From Labia minor (Eukaryota; Arthropoda; Insecta; Dermaptera; Spongiphoridae): a DNA stretch of 64,000 nucleotides. The notes below the pieces were generated by a model that saw nothing but the letters and a program-made list of their open reading frames with translations, made no database searches and had not been told where the DNA came from. The stretch spans positions 55,765,564 through 55,829,563 of the forward strand of contig OY720348.1 of NCBI GenBank assembly GCA_963082975.1, in the 5' to 3' direction. The translations under genes and the position numbers were made by a program. Position 1 is the first letter of the stretch. Each line of letters starts with the position of its first letter. Below are positions 20,715 through 31,722 of this stretch, one piece after another.

Positions 20715-21811
20715 TTGTTTCCCAATTCATCATTTCGAGTCACTTGTCACGCCCATCTAAACGTCCTCAATTTTATGATTCAAAGTATGTTTATGGATGT
20801 ATAAATTATGAAATAAATTTTGAAACTAGTTTCGTCCCCTAAAGTCATAGACCATGCCTTATGTAAAATTTACCTATTTTGATAATTTTTTAAAATGCTA
20901 ATTATAAAATAAGTATTAATTTTATTAGATCTGTTGTTATATAATTCCCGGTATTGTTATATGATTATATATGTTTAATGTAATTATTAAATAATCTAAA
21001 TTATATTAACTAATTTGAAATGAAAATTTATCAACGCTAAATTTTATAACTTTCTGATTAAAAAGAACTTAATAACATCTATTTAAATTATCTATTATTC
21101 AATAACAAATAGATTTTGAAATGGATATAATCTCTTTTGTTAATTATCATGTAAAAAGAGTTGATAGATTAGAAAGGATTGTTTGCGAACATTTTTGCAC
21201 CAAATCAACGCCTCTCAATCTCACATGCATTGTTTGAATTAAAAGGATGAATCGAAGAATTTGCAACGATCTACCATCATAAAAAAAAACCTCCCAAATG
21301 AACACGGTTTATTTGCTTAATATACCTCACAATATTTCAATAAAACAAAAAATAAAAAATAAAAAAAAAAATAAAAATCGTTGAATGTTCATCCGATTGG
21401 GTGTAATTATTTACCTAGGAATATGAAATTCTGATTTTGGCGCAATTTCAAAATTGTTTAATTAAACCCATTCAAATTGATTTTTAACTTAATCGTACCC
21501 CTTTTTGATTCGATTTGTTGTTTGTTACTGCTCTGTGAAATTGGATGCCATTCATCGGGATTGTATTCTAAGCATGGTGAATAAATATGAAAAAAAAAAA
21601 TCAAAATTTAGAAAGCTTTAACACTCCAAGAGAGAGAAAGAGCGGCGCGAGAATCCCCGGAGAGATGATTATTAATGTAAACTATAAAAATTTATCGTGA
21701 AACCACTAATTATTCGATCCTTAGAGAAATTTTATGAACACATTGTATTCAATTTTTATTTATTTATTTATTTTTTTTTTTAAATCAATATTTATTTGTT
21801 TTTATTTCAAG
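20715..21811. other. AT-rich spacer with a small LINE tail scrap
   Basis: 20830-20870 (minus) matches the LINE block around PKVIDHA / WSMTLGDE. The remainder is AT-rich with no gene. Confidence 0.35.
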
Positions 21812-21937
21812 AAGGATAAAAAGAGATTTATTATAAAAGTAGGGCAATTGCCAGCCGATGGTTTATTCAAGACATATCCCATTGGTCCTGGCAAACTTCA
21901 TGAAGAATATAATGACATTCTACTGAAAAGTCAATAA
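21812..21937 (+). CDS. Candidate host 3' terminal exon, unknown product
   Basis: A strong acceptor-like tract (TTTTTATTTCAAG) ends at 21811. It is followed by an open frame KDKKRFIIKVGQLPADGLFK, then TYPIGPGKLHEEYNDILLKS, with stop at 21935-21937. The stop overlaps an AATAAA polyadenylation signal (21933-21938). Codon choice is ordinary, and the peptide is not low-complexity, unlike most frames around it. No domain is recognised, and I cannot see the preceding exon. It could also be a chance frame or a fragment of an unknown repeat. Confidence 0.3.
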   Translation, partial: KDKKRFIIKVGQLPADGLFKTYPIGPGKLHEEYNDILLKSQ

Positions 21938-23439
21938 AACTTTGAACGAGGAATATATTCATTTCTATTCTCCAAAACCGCTTATTAAGAATTAAATTAT
22001 ACTTATAGACTTGGCAAATGGAAAGAAAATAGTTTTTATTTATTTATTTATAACCGTTTTAATGGAAAAGATTAGAATGAAAGGAGGTGGATCATTAACT
22101 TATCTGAAATGATGTTACTGAGAAAGAAAATATTATAAGCAATAAATAATGATCATAAGTTTTTCATCTGTTATTTTATCTCTGTTATTCTATCTCTCTA
22201 TTAAACTCTGTAGTAATTTTTGTTCGAAACGAACCGAACCGAACTGAACCGAACCGTCCCAATCCTGAACAAGCTCATTCAATTCCGTTACATAATTGGA
22301 TTGCCCATTTTTAAACCTAAATTTTACTATATATGTCTAAACAATATTATTCATTCAAAATTATGAGTGATGGAATTATTTAACGAATAATAAAATAAGT
22401 AAACAAAAAATTCAAAAGAATAAAAAAAACTATTCAAGATTAAATAAAAATAAAAAATAATTTTATAAAAGAGAGTATATACGAAAAGTATTTATTATTA
22501 TAAAAATCTTGAAAATAGAAAATTATTTATTTATTTAATATTATTTTTTTATTTTAAATGTTGTAATTGATTATTTCTCAAAGATGAATTTAAGATTAAA
22601 ATGTTTGTTGTAGTTTGTTCAACAAAACAAATAAAAAAAGACAAATTTTGTTATTGGTGGGTGGAGTGTCCCTCGGCGAAACTGGTGACCGTGTCACTTA
22701 AAAGGTATGAACGTAGGCAGGTTTTAAATTATTCAAGGTAGTCTATTGATCGGACCACTGTAGCGTTGCCGGGCCAGCAGTTGCAACGGATCTTGGATTA
22801 TATAAAAAAAAGAAAAAAAAAAATAGATATATTAAAGATATACTCAAATTGAACAATCAAAATATACCTTAATTATAAATCAATTTCTGAAAATTAAATA
22901 AAAATGAAAGAAAAATACACTAATATATATTAATGTGATAGAAATAATTTAAATTTAATAAAAATTTTTATCAATTAATATTATTGAAAGAAATTATTTT
23001 TTTTTTTAATTTTTAGTAGAACTAAAAATTTTTTTTTTAAATGTATATACAATAATTTGCTTAATAATTAAAAACTTTCTTGTTTATTATAGTATCACGC
23101 GCGTCACCTAACTTTAAGTGGACAATTTTCGGTGAAAGAGGAGGATGAGGAGCGTGTTAGAAAAATAAAATAATAATAATATTCTCCTAAAACCTACCCA
23201 TCCTCCTTACAATGATTGAATATTGGCGAAGTATTCTATAACTCGCGATATCCAAAAAAACAATTTCTAATAATAATAATAATTATTATCCACTAATAAA
23301 AGAATTTACCAGTGTGGATGATTAAAGATTTATATAATTAAGATTAGTTCTTGAACGTATTTATATATGGGAAGGGTTGACCTCCCCCGTCTTGATATGA
23401 GAAAAATATATAAAAAAAAGTGTCATTATCCTGAGCTAT
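21938..23439. other. AT-rich spacer
   Basis: Contains a short (AACCG)n-like run near 22227-22256. A GC-richer stretch at 22655-22795 could not be assigned to a gene or SINE. Nothing else is supported. Confidence 0.3.
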
Positions 23440-23545
23440 ATCCATCCAACTTCTACCCTCTCCTATCTCTCTCACGGGCCTTCCTTCATTATCCACTCAA
23501 CGGTCATTGGTCTTCCAACCGGACGTTTCCCAATCGGTATACAAC
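23440..23545 (-). pseudogene. LINE C-terminal remnant
   Basis: The minus strand reads GRPVGKRPVGRPMT-like residues (TTGGGAAACGTCCGGTTGGA on DNA), followed by the tail region in the TATCTCTCTCACGGGCC block. It matches the GRPSGKRPLGRQR block of the copy at 61208-61600. Confidence 0.5.
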
Positions 23546-24744
23546 AATAATACACTTTAAGAATTTATGATTATAACATAAATCATTTCAATATTGTAAA
23601 ATAAATTATAATATAGAAATGATAAAGTAAAAGATTATAAATAAAAAAAAAATTTCAAAGGAAAAGTAAAATTATAAAATACAATCTGAATTTTGTTTTG
23701 TTAACTATCTCTTAATTAAATAATATATTGGTTAATAATAAAACAATAATATAGAAAAAATAAAATTGATAATATTTTTATTTTATTTTGATAATAATTG
23801 TGTTTATTAAAAACTGATAGGAGATGGCAATAAAAGGAATTAACTCCGGCCCGTGTAACTAAATACATAAATATACAATAATAAATATTGTCACTGCATG
23901 GGAACCCCGGCTATTTCAATTTTGCCAACTTTACAGTAAAAAAAAAATTTTAAAATGTCACTAGAAAGAAATTAACTGTCAACGATTTCAAGTGGTTGGA
24001 ATGAGAAATCTATAAAATCACACGATTGATAAAACTTAAATAATATGAATAAATGTGAATGATTTAAAAAAAATTAAAAAGATTCGATTACAAGATAGGA
24101 AATAAGAAAAAAAGAAATTCAATCGAATAATATTTTTTGTTTTGTTTTTGCAAATTAATATATCAAATCTTAATAAATGTTAAAACATGAAAAAGATCAC
24201 TTTTCTACTTTCTCTTTGTAGATCTTTTAATTTTTTTATTTATTTTTTTTTTTTTATTTTTATTTTTTTATTTTTTTTTTTTTTTTTGTCCTTCCGTTTC
24301 GTTCCTTTGAGTTAATCGAGTGAAATTCCTGATGCGATCACAGGATAGAAAAGAGGTTGATGTTCAAAATATCATGAAATTCGATCTGCCGCTATAGATT
24401 AGGCATTTGTCCGGGGGAAAATGAAAGCAATTCTACTGTTAATGCTTTTTCCGACTGGCCCAGGATATTGAAAATAATTGAAATACGAAAGAATGGCATG
24501 GGCAACCAATTAAACTTAACAATTCAATACAAAGCTATCAAATGGAGGAATTAATATCTTATTTACGTTATATATTTATTTATTTATTTTTTAATATTCC
24601 CATTTGGCGTCGATATGTTTTGATTAAATAAAAAAATCATTCAAAAATTATATTAACTCATAAATTAAATACATAGACAATACATTATTATTTAATTTAT
24701 TTATTTGTTCATTTTATTTTTGTTTTAAAAATAATTAAGAGGAT
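23546..24744. other. AT-rich spacer with long pyrimidine tract
   Basis: A tract of about 80 bases, almost pure T with few A/C/G, lies at 24215-24300, followed by about 200 bases of more balanced sequence without a frame. No gene is seen. Confidence 0.3.
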
Positions 24745-25455
24745 TTTATATGCTATTATTTAATTAAGACTATTAATTACAAAATTATTCATATTATTAA
24801 TAGCTAAAAAATACTAAATTTTAATATTAATTAGAAATAAAATTATATTGAATATATACCTAAGTATATATACATATATATAAATATTTTCAAAGTTTGG
24901 ACTAGCCAAATATATTTCAAAATTTAATACATTCAAGTAAAAAGTTTTCATGAGAAATTTTTTTATAGAGAAACCAATTGGGAAATGACAGATGGATAGA
25001 ACTAGATGGCGCTGCGTTAATATTTTAAAATAATTAATTAACAGGAATTGGAAAATATAAAAGAATTGAATAAATTTGATTTAAAACAAAGGTAATTGAA
25101 CGAATTTGATACTTTACATGCTATTATTTAATTAAGCCTTTTAATTAAAAACTATGCATTATATTAATAGCTAATAAATACTAAATTTTAATATTAGAAC
25201 TAAAAAAAAAATTGAATATATACCTACGTATATATATATATATATTTTATATGTTCAAAGTTTGGACTATTCAATTAAATTTCAAAATTTAATAAATTCA
25301 AGTAATGGGAAACCAATTGGGAAATGACAGATGGATAGAACTAGATGGCGCTGCGTTAATATTTTAAAATAATTAATTAACAGGAATTGGAAAATATAAA
25401 AGAATTGAATAAATTTGATTTAAAACAATAATAATTGAACGAATTTGATTTCTAC
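24745..25455. repeat. Tandem duplication, two units of about 350 bp
   Basis: Unit 1 (about 24745-25111) and unit 2 (about 25118-25455) share TGCTATTATTTAATTAAG, GAATATATACCTA(A/C)GTATATATA, GGGAAATGACAGATGGATAG with AACTAGATGGCGCTGCGTTA, and AATTGAACGAATTTGAT. The second half of each unit is nearly identical; the first half has small indels and an (AT)n difference. No coding potential. The units may be two insertions of one unknown element. Confidence 0.7.
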
Positions 25456-26845
25456 GATTATGAACTTTCGAGTTCAGTAGTGTTATAGTAGGGGATAAAT
25501 ATATTTCTAAATTATTGTTGTGATGTAATAAATATAGAAAAGATTCTATAAGTATATTTTAAATTTCAAAATTAAATTATTTAGCTTAATTTTAAAAATT
25601 TTAGTTTTATATCGTAAGTAAATTTTATTCGAATATAATTTTTTTTTTTTTTCGAAACTAAATAATTATAAAAATAGTATATTTTATTAAGATATAAATA
25701 ATAATAATAATATCTATTTTACAACATTGACACAGAATTTAATTGATTCACTATTAAACCAATTAAAGGGATTGAATGATACTTGTTTACTTTGTTACGT
25801 GTACTTCCCCCCCACCATTTCTCATAATTTTAAATAATAATAACAATTACACTTCGTTCATTATTCTAGATATTATAGTATAATAAGAACATAAACTAAA
25901 GCAACTATTTATTTTGAGCTATAATAATAAACATTCGCCGTCTCAGAGTGACCCAACAATAACATGTCAGTGAAATACCAAAAACATTACATTTTCTCGT
26001 AATTTTAAATAATAATTATAATAGGGAACTAGTTATTATTATTATTATGATATAATTCAAACTATTAATGGAATTATATTAATTTATATTTAAATGAAAA
26101 ACATATAATTTAAGTTATTATTAATGTAATATTATTATTTTAATGCAAAATAAACTTAATAATAATTATTAAGTAATTATCTGTTTCCAAAATAAACTTG
26201 AAATTCCATTACATACAATATACTTATTATAAAATGATTTAATTTCATAAATATTTTATTAGTAAATCATTATATCTATTTAATATACACGTATTTTAAT
26301 TATAAATCACATTTTAACATAGTTAATAATATGAATAATTTTGTAATCGAAGGGAAAAGGGATAAATGTAATTTTCTATTTGGAATAAATTTCAACGGGC
26401 ATAACATTACGAATATTTCCCTATGGTAATGAATTGACTTTTAAGTGGGTTGGGAAATGTGATGGTGGTGGGTGTTTCGGGGGGAGATTAGAATCCTTTT
26501 ACGATCTCAATCAGGTTTCTCCAATCTAATTATGAAGCTTATGTCAAACTACTCTCTGCCCTTGATTTGTCCATTAAATTTTGTTCTTCAAGCTAATTCT
26601 GATCCCAAAAGCAAATTATTTAACCTCTCATCAATTATCACTAAACATTTTCTCAATCAATATATCAAATGCCACCATTCATGGAAAATAATTATTTATT
26701 TATTTTATTATTAATAAACTCAATGTGTGTTCAATTTACAAATAAATTAAACTTTTAGCCATTATATTATAAAATTAAATCAAATTTAGAATGTTTAGTT
26801 TTTTATTTATAAATAAAATTTTTATATATCAATATATCAATATAT

Positions 26846-26884
<39 letters not shown>

Positions 26885-26886
26885 CT
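25456..26886. other. AT-rich spacer
   Basis: No gene seen. An (AT)n run lies at 26850-26881. The frame at 26472-26714 is not supported by any motif. Confidence 0.3.
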
Positions 26887-27158
26887 AAAGCCTAGTTTAC
26901 ACGGGCTTAGTTCTTGTCATTAGTTCAGGGGTGGGCAAATACTTTTTGAACACCCGCTGACCCGTTGAAAAAGTTGGGTCTTATTTTGATTTTTCGTTCA
27001 ATATGTCTCTTAAAAAAAAAAAAATTTTTTATTAGTGTTTTCGAAATATGCTCCTCCGGCCCGGAAGACATTTTGAAAATTTTATTTTGCCCCGCGCTTA
27101 AAAGTATTTGCTCACCCCTGAACTAATGACAAGAACTAAGCCCGTGTAAACTAGACTT
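26887..27158. mobile_element. Palindromic element with nested hAT-like ends
   Basis: The outer arms AAGCCTAGTTTACACGGGCT + TAGTTCTTGTCATTAGTT and their reverse complement (27121-27158) extend without a break into inner ends CAGGGGTGGGCAAATAC (26936) and GTATTTGCTCACCCCTG (to 27120), so each arm is about 55 bp with two mismatches. The inner ends are hAT-like. The flanking arms are inverted, not direct, so they cannot be a target duplication. About 272 bp, no protein. Confidence 0.65.
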
Positions 27159-27202
27159 AAGATATGGAAACGAAAATTGAAGTTAAAAAATATAAAACTT
27201 GA

Positions 27203-27275
27203 TCATCAGAAGCTTCTTTCCTAACTCAAGCTTCTGATGAAGATCGAACATACGAATCCTATATATGGTTGAAAC
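27203..27275 (+). repeat. Inverted repeat with CTGATGA and GAAAC motifs
   Basis: TCATCAGAAGCTT (27203-27215) and AAGCTTCTGATGA (27228-27240) form a perfect 13-bp stem with a 12-nt loop. Downstream lies GAAAC (27271-27275). CTGATGA and GAAAC are core strings of hammerhead ribozymes, but helix II between them is poor here. It may be an eroded Penelope-type or retrozyme-like motif, or chance. Confidence 0.3.
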
Positions 27276-27375
27276 TTCAACAAGTTTTTCGTTAAAAATT
27301 ATTTTTATTAAGTTTTATATTTTTTAAGGTTGATCTCTTGTCTTTGTTTATAAAATTTTATTTTATGATAGTGTT

Positions 27376-27486
27376 ATTTGCGGATAAACCCTTGAAGATC
27401 ACGTAGAGCTTTTAATTTTTCTAGGCCTGAACACGAGGCTTCAGTGTGGTAGCCTGACGTGCTAACTACTAAACCACTGAAGATTC
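27376..27486 (-). mobile_element. tRNA-derived SINE, copy 1
   Basis: The minus strand reads CTTCAGTGGTTTAGTAGTTA then GCACGTCAGGCTACCACACT, a tRNA-like head with an A-box (TGGTTTAGTAGTTAG) followed by a weak B-box. The body AAGCTCTACGTGATCTTC is shared with two more copies. RNA polymerase III promoters of this kind drive SINEs. It is not a functional tRNA gene. Confidence 0.65.
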
Positions 27487-28214
27487 ATTTATTTTATTAT
27501 AATTAATTATATTTTTAATGATGTGATATTTATATATATATATATATATATTATATAATAATAATACCATAAAAAAGGTGTTTAAGTATTTATTCAATTT
27601 TAATAATAATGAAATATTAAGAATAAAGGTATACTATATATTTTTCCTTTTTAATTTTTAACTTCCTCCCCCACTCCATTATATTTCACGCCTTCTCTTA
27701 CTAAACGACCCTTATTTAAACCATAAATATTTAGTTATTAATAGTGTCTGTTATACAATAAAAATAAAAGCAGAAAGAATTTTATTTAAAATCAATATTC
27801 CTCGTTTCAAGTCACTACTAGTGATAATAAATTAAGTGGGTTTTTCTAATATAGGTGTGTGTCTTCTTTCTTTTGTCCAACCTATATTCTTTTCAAAGTC
27901 AAATATTTAAAGAGTAAAATGTTCTTTCAGTGCATTTCAGTAAGTCTTGTGCAACCGGACACCCCACCCATTTCCAACCCTTTCAACTGACATACTTTAG
28001 ATAATACCTTAAATTCCTCTCTTCCAATGATGCGACACTAAATACTCACGATCACTTTTCACACGGTTTGTTTTTTTGGAAAATAATTAACACATTAAGA
28101 TATCTTATCTAACATATATCTTGTTTTATAAATAACGAGTGGAGTGTATTAATCAAATATATATATATATATATATATATATTCATATTTATTATAATTT
28201 TAGGTAGTTCTCTT
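27487..28214. other. AT-rich spacer
   Basis: No gene. An (AT)n run lies at 28158-28181 immediately before the 28S fragment. Confidence 0.3.
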
Positions 28215-28403
28215 TGTAATGTAACTCCGAAGGTTAACGTCTCTGCGGCCGCCATTTAACGGCCAAATCAGAACTGGCACGGACTAGGGGAATCCGACTG
28301 TTTAATTAAAACAAAGCATTGCGATGGCCCTAGCGGGCGTTGACGCAATGTGATTTATGCCCAGTGCTCTGAATGTCCAAGTGAAGAAATTCAAAAAAGC
28401 GAA

Positions 28404-28435
<32 letters not shown>
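28215..28435 (+). rRNA. 28S rRNA fragment, upstream of R2 site
   Basis: From 28269 the sequence is readily recognised as large-subunit rRNA: CAGAACTGGCACGGACTAGG, AATTAAAACAAAGCATTGCG, GCCCAGTGCTCTGAATGTC, GTGAAGAAATTCAA, CGGCGGGAGTAACTATGACT and CTCTTA. About 28215-28268 (GCGGCCGCCATTTAACGGCC) is probably 28S too. It carries many differences from the conserved sequence at sites normally invariant (for example AAAAAAGCGAAGG for an AAGCGCGGG-type stretch), so it is a decayed fragment, not a working gene. It stops at the R2 insertion. Confidence 0.85.
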
Positions 28436-28822
28436 CTAACCTCCCGGCACTTTCAACCAGCCCGGGACCGGATGGAATCACTCCTAGGCAGCTTCCCCTC
28501 ACCGGTACTAACACGGCTATTTAACATCTTCCTAGCCGTGGGACGATTGCCGTAAAGACTGCTCGAGGCCAAGACTACACTGATTCCGAAGAAGAGTGAC
28601 GCCTATGAACCTAGCGATTATAGACCCATTACGGTGCAGTCAGTATTAACCAGAGCGTTTAACAAGGTCTTGGCATCCAGAGTCAACAGGCACATCGTCT
28701 TCGACTCAAGACAGAGAGCGTTCCTTCCTGTCGACGGATGCGCCCAAAATACATTCGACCTAGACTTGATCCTTCCACACCACAGATTAAAACTGCCTAC
28801 CTCTATATATGGCCTCACTTGA
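28436..28822 (+). pseudogene. R2 reverse transcriptase, N-terminal part
   Basis: Read across frames, the region gives STSPGPDGITPRQLP, TLIPKKSDAYEPSDYRPITV, QSVLTRAFNKVLASRVNRHI and QRAFLPVDGCAQNT, the first RT motifs of R2. An in-frame stop and frame changes are visible, and the track of the protein then continues into the next frame at 28809. Confidence 0.7.
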
Positions 28823-29540
28823 CATGACCAAGGCTTTTGACTCTATATCCCACATGACACTTCAAGAAACGCTCACGGTTATGGGTATCCCGGAGCCTAT
28901 GACCAGCTACATTATGGATTCGTACGAGAGAAGTTCAACTGTGCTCTCATTCAATGGCTGGTCTTCATCCAGGATACGCCCGAACAGAGGAGTAAAACAA
29001 GGCGACCCGTTATCTCCCATTATCTTCAACATGGTCATCGACTGTATGCTCCGACAAATTCCATCTGAAGTCGGAGCAAAAATAGGTAAAACAACTTATA
29101 ATGCTGTCATGTTCGCAGATGATATGCTGTTGTTTGCCGGGACCCCGGAAGGGCTCCAATCGTCCCTGGATGCAACGACCAGTTTTCTATCCAACTGTAT
29201 CCTGGTCGTTAACAGCGGCAAGTCATTTACAATCAGTATCAAGACCATCCCGAAACTGAAAAAGACTGCGGTGGACAGCAGAATTAAGTTTACCTGCGGG
29301 GGCGCCGAGCTGCCTGCCTTGAGAAGAACGGACGAATTTACGTACTTGGGCATCCCCTTCACCTCCGAGGGAAAATCAACCGTGAAAGCTGACCAGAAGT
29401 ACGGACTCGACCTAGACAAATTGACAAAAGCCCTCCTCAAGCCTCAACAACGGCTATTTGGCTTAAGATTGATGGTTCTCCCAGGGTTCTACCATCTTCT
29501 AACCCTGGGAGGTACCACACTCAGCCTATCTTCCCCTTGA
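28809..29540 (+). pseudogene. R2 reverse transcriptase palm and thumb
   Basis: This is a 243-residue open frame. Motif A is LDMTKAFDSISH with the catalytic D11; motif B is GVKQGDPLSPIIFNMVIDCM (61-80); motif C is MFADDMLLFAG with the D104-D105 pair. The thumb contains FTYLGIPFTSEGKS and KALLKPQQRLFGLRLMVLPG. R2 reverse transcriptase copies the element RNA directly onto the nicked 28S target. All catalytic aspartates are present, so this stretch looks intact. The upstream part is broken, however, and the frame ends at a stop where a short deletion joins it to 29542. Confidence 0.85.
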
Positions 29541-29541
29541 T

Positions 29542-30069
29542 GTGCCGAATTCTTATTTCCATACTTGCGTGCGTGATGGAGGTTTGGGGATTCCATCCCT
29601 TAGATGGCTAATGCCTCTTCATCGTCTTAGAAGACTAAAGAATCTTACATCTGACTCTGACATAAACTCAACTACTAACGAAACAGAATTATTCCTGACA
29701 AGAGAGGTGCGACGTGCTAAGGACAGACTTTTAGACAATCAGACATTGCTTGACTCAAGAAAGAAGATCCAAGAGAGATGGGCTAAAGCTCTTTACGACT
29801 CGAGTGATGGAAAGAGATTGAATGAATCTAGTAGAGTTCCTCAGCAACATCTGTGGATTGCAAAGGGAAACCATTTCCTCAGTGGCAAAGACTTTCTTAA
29901 TTCTGTAAAGCTTAGGATTAATGCCCTTCCGACTAGATCTCGGTTTGCTAGGGGGAGGATCAAAGATCGAATGTGTCGTGGGGGATGCGGTGAGATTGAG
30001 ACTCTTAATCATATTCTCCAACAGTGCCACCGTACCCACAGGCAAAGGATAGCACGCCACAATACATAA
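29542..30069 (+). pseudogene. R2 linker and CCHC zinc knuckle
   Basis: A 175-residue frame reads VRDGGLGIPSLRWLMPLHRL, a conserved R2 linker pattern, and ends in a CCHC knuckle at C145, C149, H157 and C162 (CRGGCGEIETLNHILQQC). In R2 this knuckle lies just before the endonuclease and takes part in DNA binding. A short stretch linking it to the thumb (normally containing WLxLP.DVPN) is only partly kept. The frame shifts near the end into the endonuclease frame. Confidence 0.8.
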
Positions 30070-30497
30070 AGCGCAGTCTTGAGGGAAAGTTTAAGGAAGT
30101 ATTGGAGGAACCTCACTTTGTTTCTACAGCTGGATTGTCTAAACCTGACATTGTGGCGGTTGGTGATGATATGGCTCTTGTTTTGGATGCACAAGTGATC
30201 AATGACCAGTATGCATTGGACGAAGCTCATAAGACCAAGAAGCTGAAATATAGTAGCCTTGAGGATTCCATCAGGAGAAGATATAAAGTCAATAATGTTA
30301 GGTTCGGAACGATAACACTAAACAACAGGGGTGTGTGGGGTAAGAAAAGTCTTAGTGAATTGGAAGATTTTGGAGTCTTGAATAGGAGTGAAGTCAAAGT
30401 GATATCATCTAGGGTCATTATTGGTGGACATTCTGCATTTTGGTCCTTCAATAGAACAACAAGGACAGGGGCTCGTGTTAGGACCGGTGTCGGTTGA
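30024..30497 (+). pseudogene. R2 restriction-like endonuclease
   Basis: In this 157-residue frame the restriction-like core is visible as KPDIVAVGDDMALVLDAQVI (K40, P41-D42, D55) followed by KTKKLKYSSL. In R2 this domain nicks the 28S strand that primes reverse transcription. The C-terminus has VRFGTITLNNRGVWG and GGHSAFWSFNRTT, then a stop at 30495-30497. The active-site residues appear present. The first residues (before about residue 12) overlap the knuckle frame, so the natural protein was one polypeptide. Confidence 0.8.
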
Positions 30498-30660
30498 GTC
30501 ATTTAGAGTTAGCAGAAAAGGTGACGCCTGCCTTTCAGGCGCAATATACCGTGTGGTTTTAGTGGGTATTACCATTCTTTATTGGATGGTTGAGTCCCAC
30601 ACTCCCAGAACCTTGATCTGGGGTGCGTAAATGCATTTCCACACGTTAAAAAAAAAAAAA
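30498..30660 (+). other. R2 3' untranslated region and poly(A)
   Basis: 163 nt ending in A13. Shares GGTTTTAGTGGGTAT and AAATGCATTTCC with the 17.6-20.4 kb element. Confidence 0.65.
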
Positions 30661-30685
30661 TAGCCAAATGCCTCGTCATCTAATT
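30661..30685 (+). rRNA. 28S rRNA fragment, downstream of R2 site
   Basis: TAGCCAAATGCCTCGTCATC + TAATT is an exact match to the conserved 28S sequence immediately 3' of the R2 site. After 25 nt it diverges (28S would continue AGTGACGCGC). With 28215-28435 it shows that only a small 28S piece is present here. Confidence 0.85.
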
Positions 30686-30731
30686 TTAGCTATTTTTATT
30701 TATTTATAGGCGCAATATTAATCTATATATA

Positions 30732-31722
30732 TGTTACGGTAAATGTATACATTTCCCAAGAGTGTACATTTACTGTAACAAAAGTTAGGTATAAGTAAAC
30801 TGAATATAATTTATATGTACATTTCCCGGTAAATGTGTACACCTGCCTTTACGTTTTGGTAAATGTATACTCTTACCTTCGTATTTTAAGGAAAGGTGGA
30901 ATACAAGTAAATTAAAAATGTTGTTGCAGTAAAAAAAAATTTATTTAAATAAACATAATACAAAAAGCTTTAATAACGAAAATTATTTTAATTCAAAAAT
31001 GTGAATGAGAAACAAAACATACTTATTACATATAATATGTCGTAGCTTATGATCCCAATATTCATAAATACTATTTTCGTCCTAGTTTTTTAGGACCAAT
31101 ATACGATCGGAATTAAACAAATAATTATAATATTAACATACTTTTTTTTATTATAACAGTTAAATTTTATAAAATTATAAAGGAACATATAGAAATTTCA
31201 TAATGAAGAAAGTGCTATTTATTTTAGCAAGAATTGCTATTGTGGCACTTGGAATTACGTAATATTCCAGCATTTTTACAACTGCATTTTTTTGAGGAAC
31301 ATGTTCCTTTACAGATGCATCTTTTAAAACCTTGGCGACCAGTAAGGGGGACTGCATTCCTATAATTTCTCTTACCGATTTCTCAACATCTTGAGAAACA
31401 TCTTCGTATGATATAAACTTTTGTTCACAAATGGCGAATTCATGCCTAGAATAAGATTGTTTTAAAATTCCCTGTTTAGTTCCTAATTTATATAAATTTT
31501 TATCGTCATCTCTAGACAAAACAACGCAAATCAAATTTTTGGGATCCGTTTTACCACGTATGCTCACATTTACCAAAACGACATGGTCATTGTGAATTCA
31601 ATGTACATTTCCCTTATTTGAAATTGTAAATGTTAGTTGAATGCACATTACCCAAATGAGGAGGCTAATGTGCACATTTACCGGAAAATGTGTACATTTG
31701 CCACAATATCTACTTTTACCGT

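Larger units (their letters stand above)
28436..30660 (+). mobile_element. R2 retrotransposon, 5'-truncated, at its canonical 28S site
   Basis: The element lies between 28S sequence ending GACTCTCTTA and 28S sequence beginning TAGCCAAATG, the classical R2 site (TTAAGG^TAGCC), with loss of AAGG at the 5' junction. Its 3' end is A13. It lacks the N-terminal finger and Myb regions but keeps the RT, thumb, CCHC and endonuclease regions with few breaks. 5' truncation with an intact 3' end is typical of target-primed reverse transcription. It is related to, but distinct from, the copy at 17621-20360. Confidence 0.9.

Noticed and set aside
22655-22795. Possible SINE or small RNA in a GC-richer patch
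   Set aside because: No A-box/B-box pair in proper spacing and no second copy in the window.
28215-30685. Active rDNA unit
   Set aside because: Only about 245 bp of 28S is present, with changes at normally invariant positions and no 18S or 5.8S.
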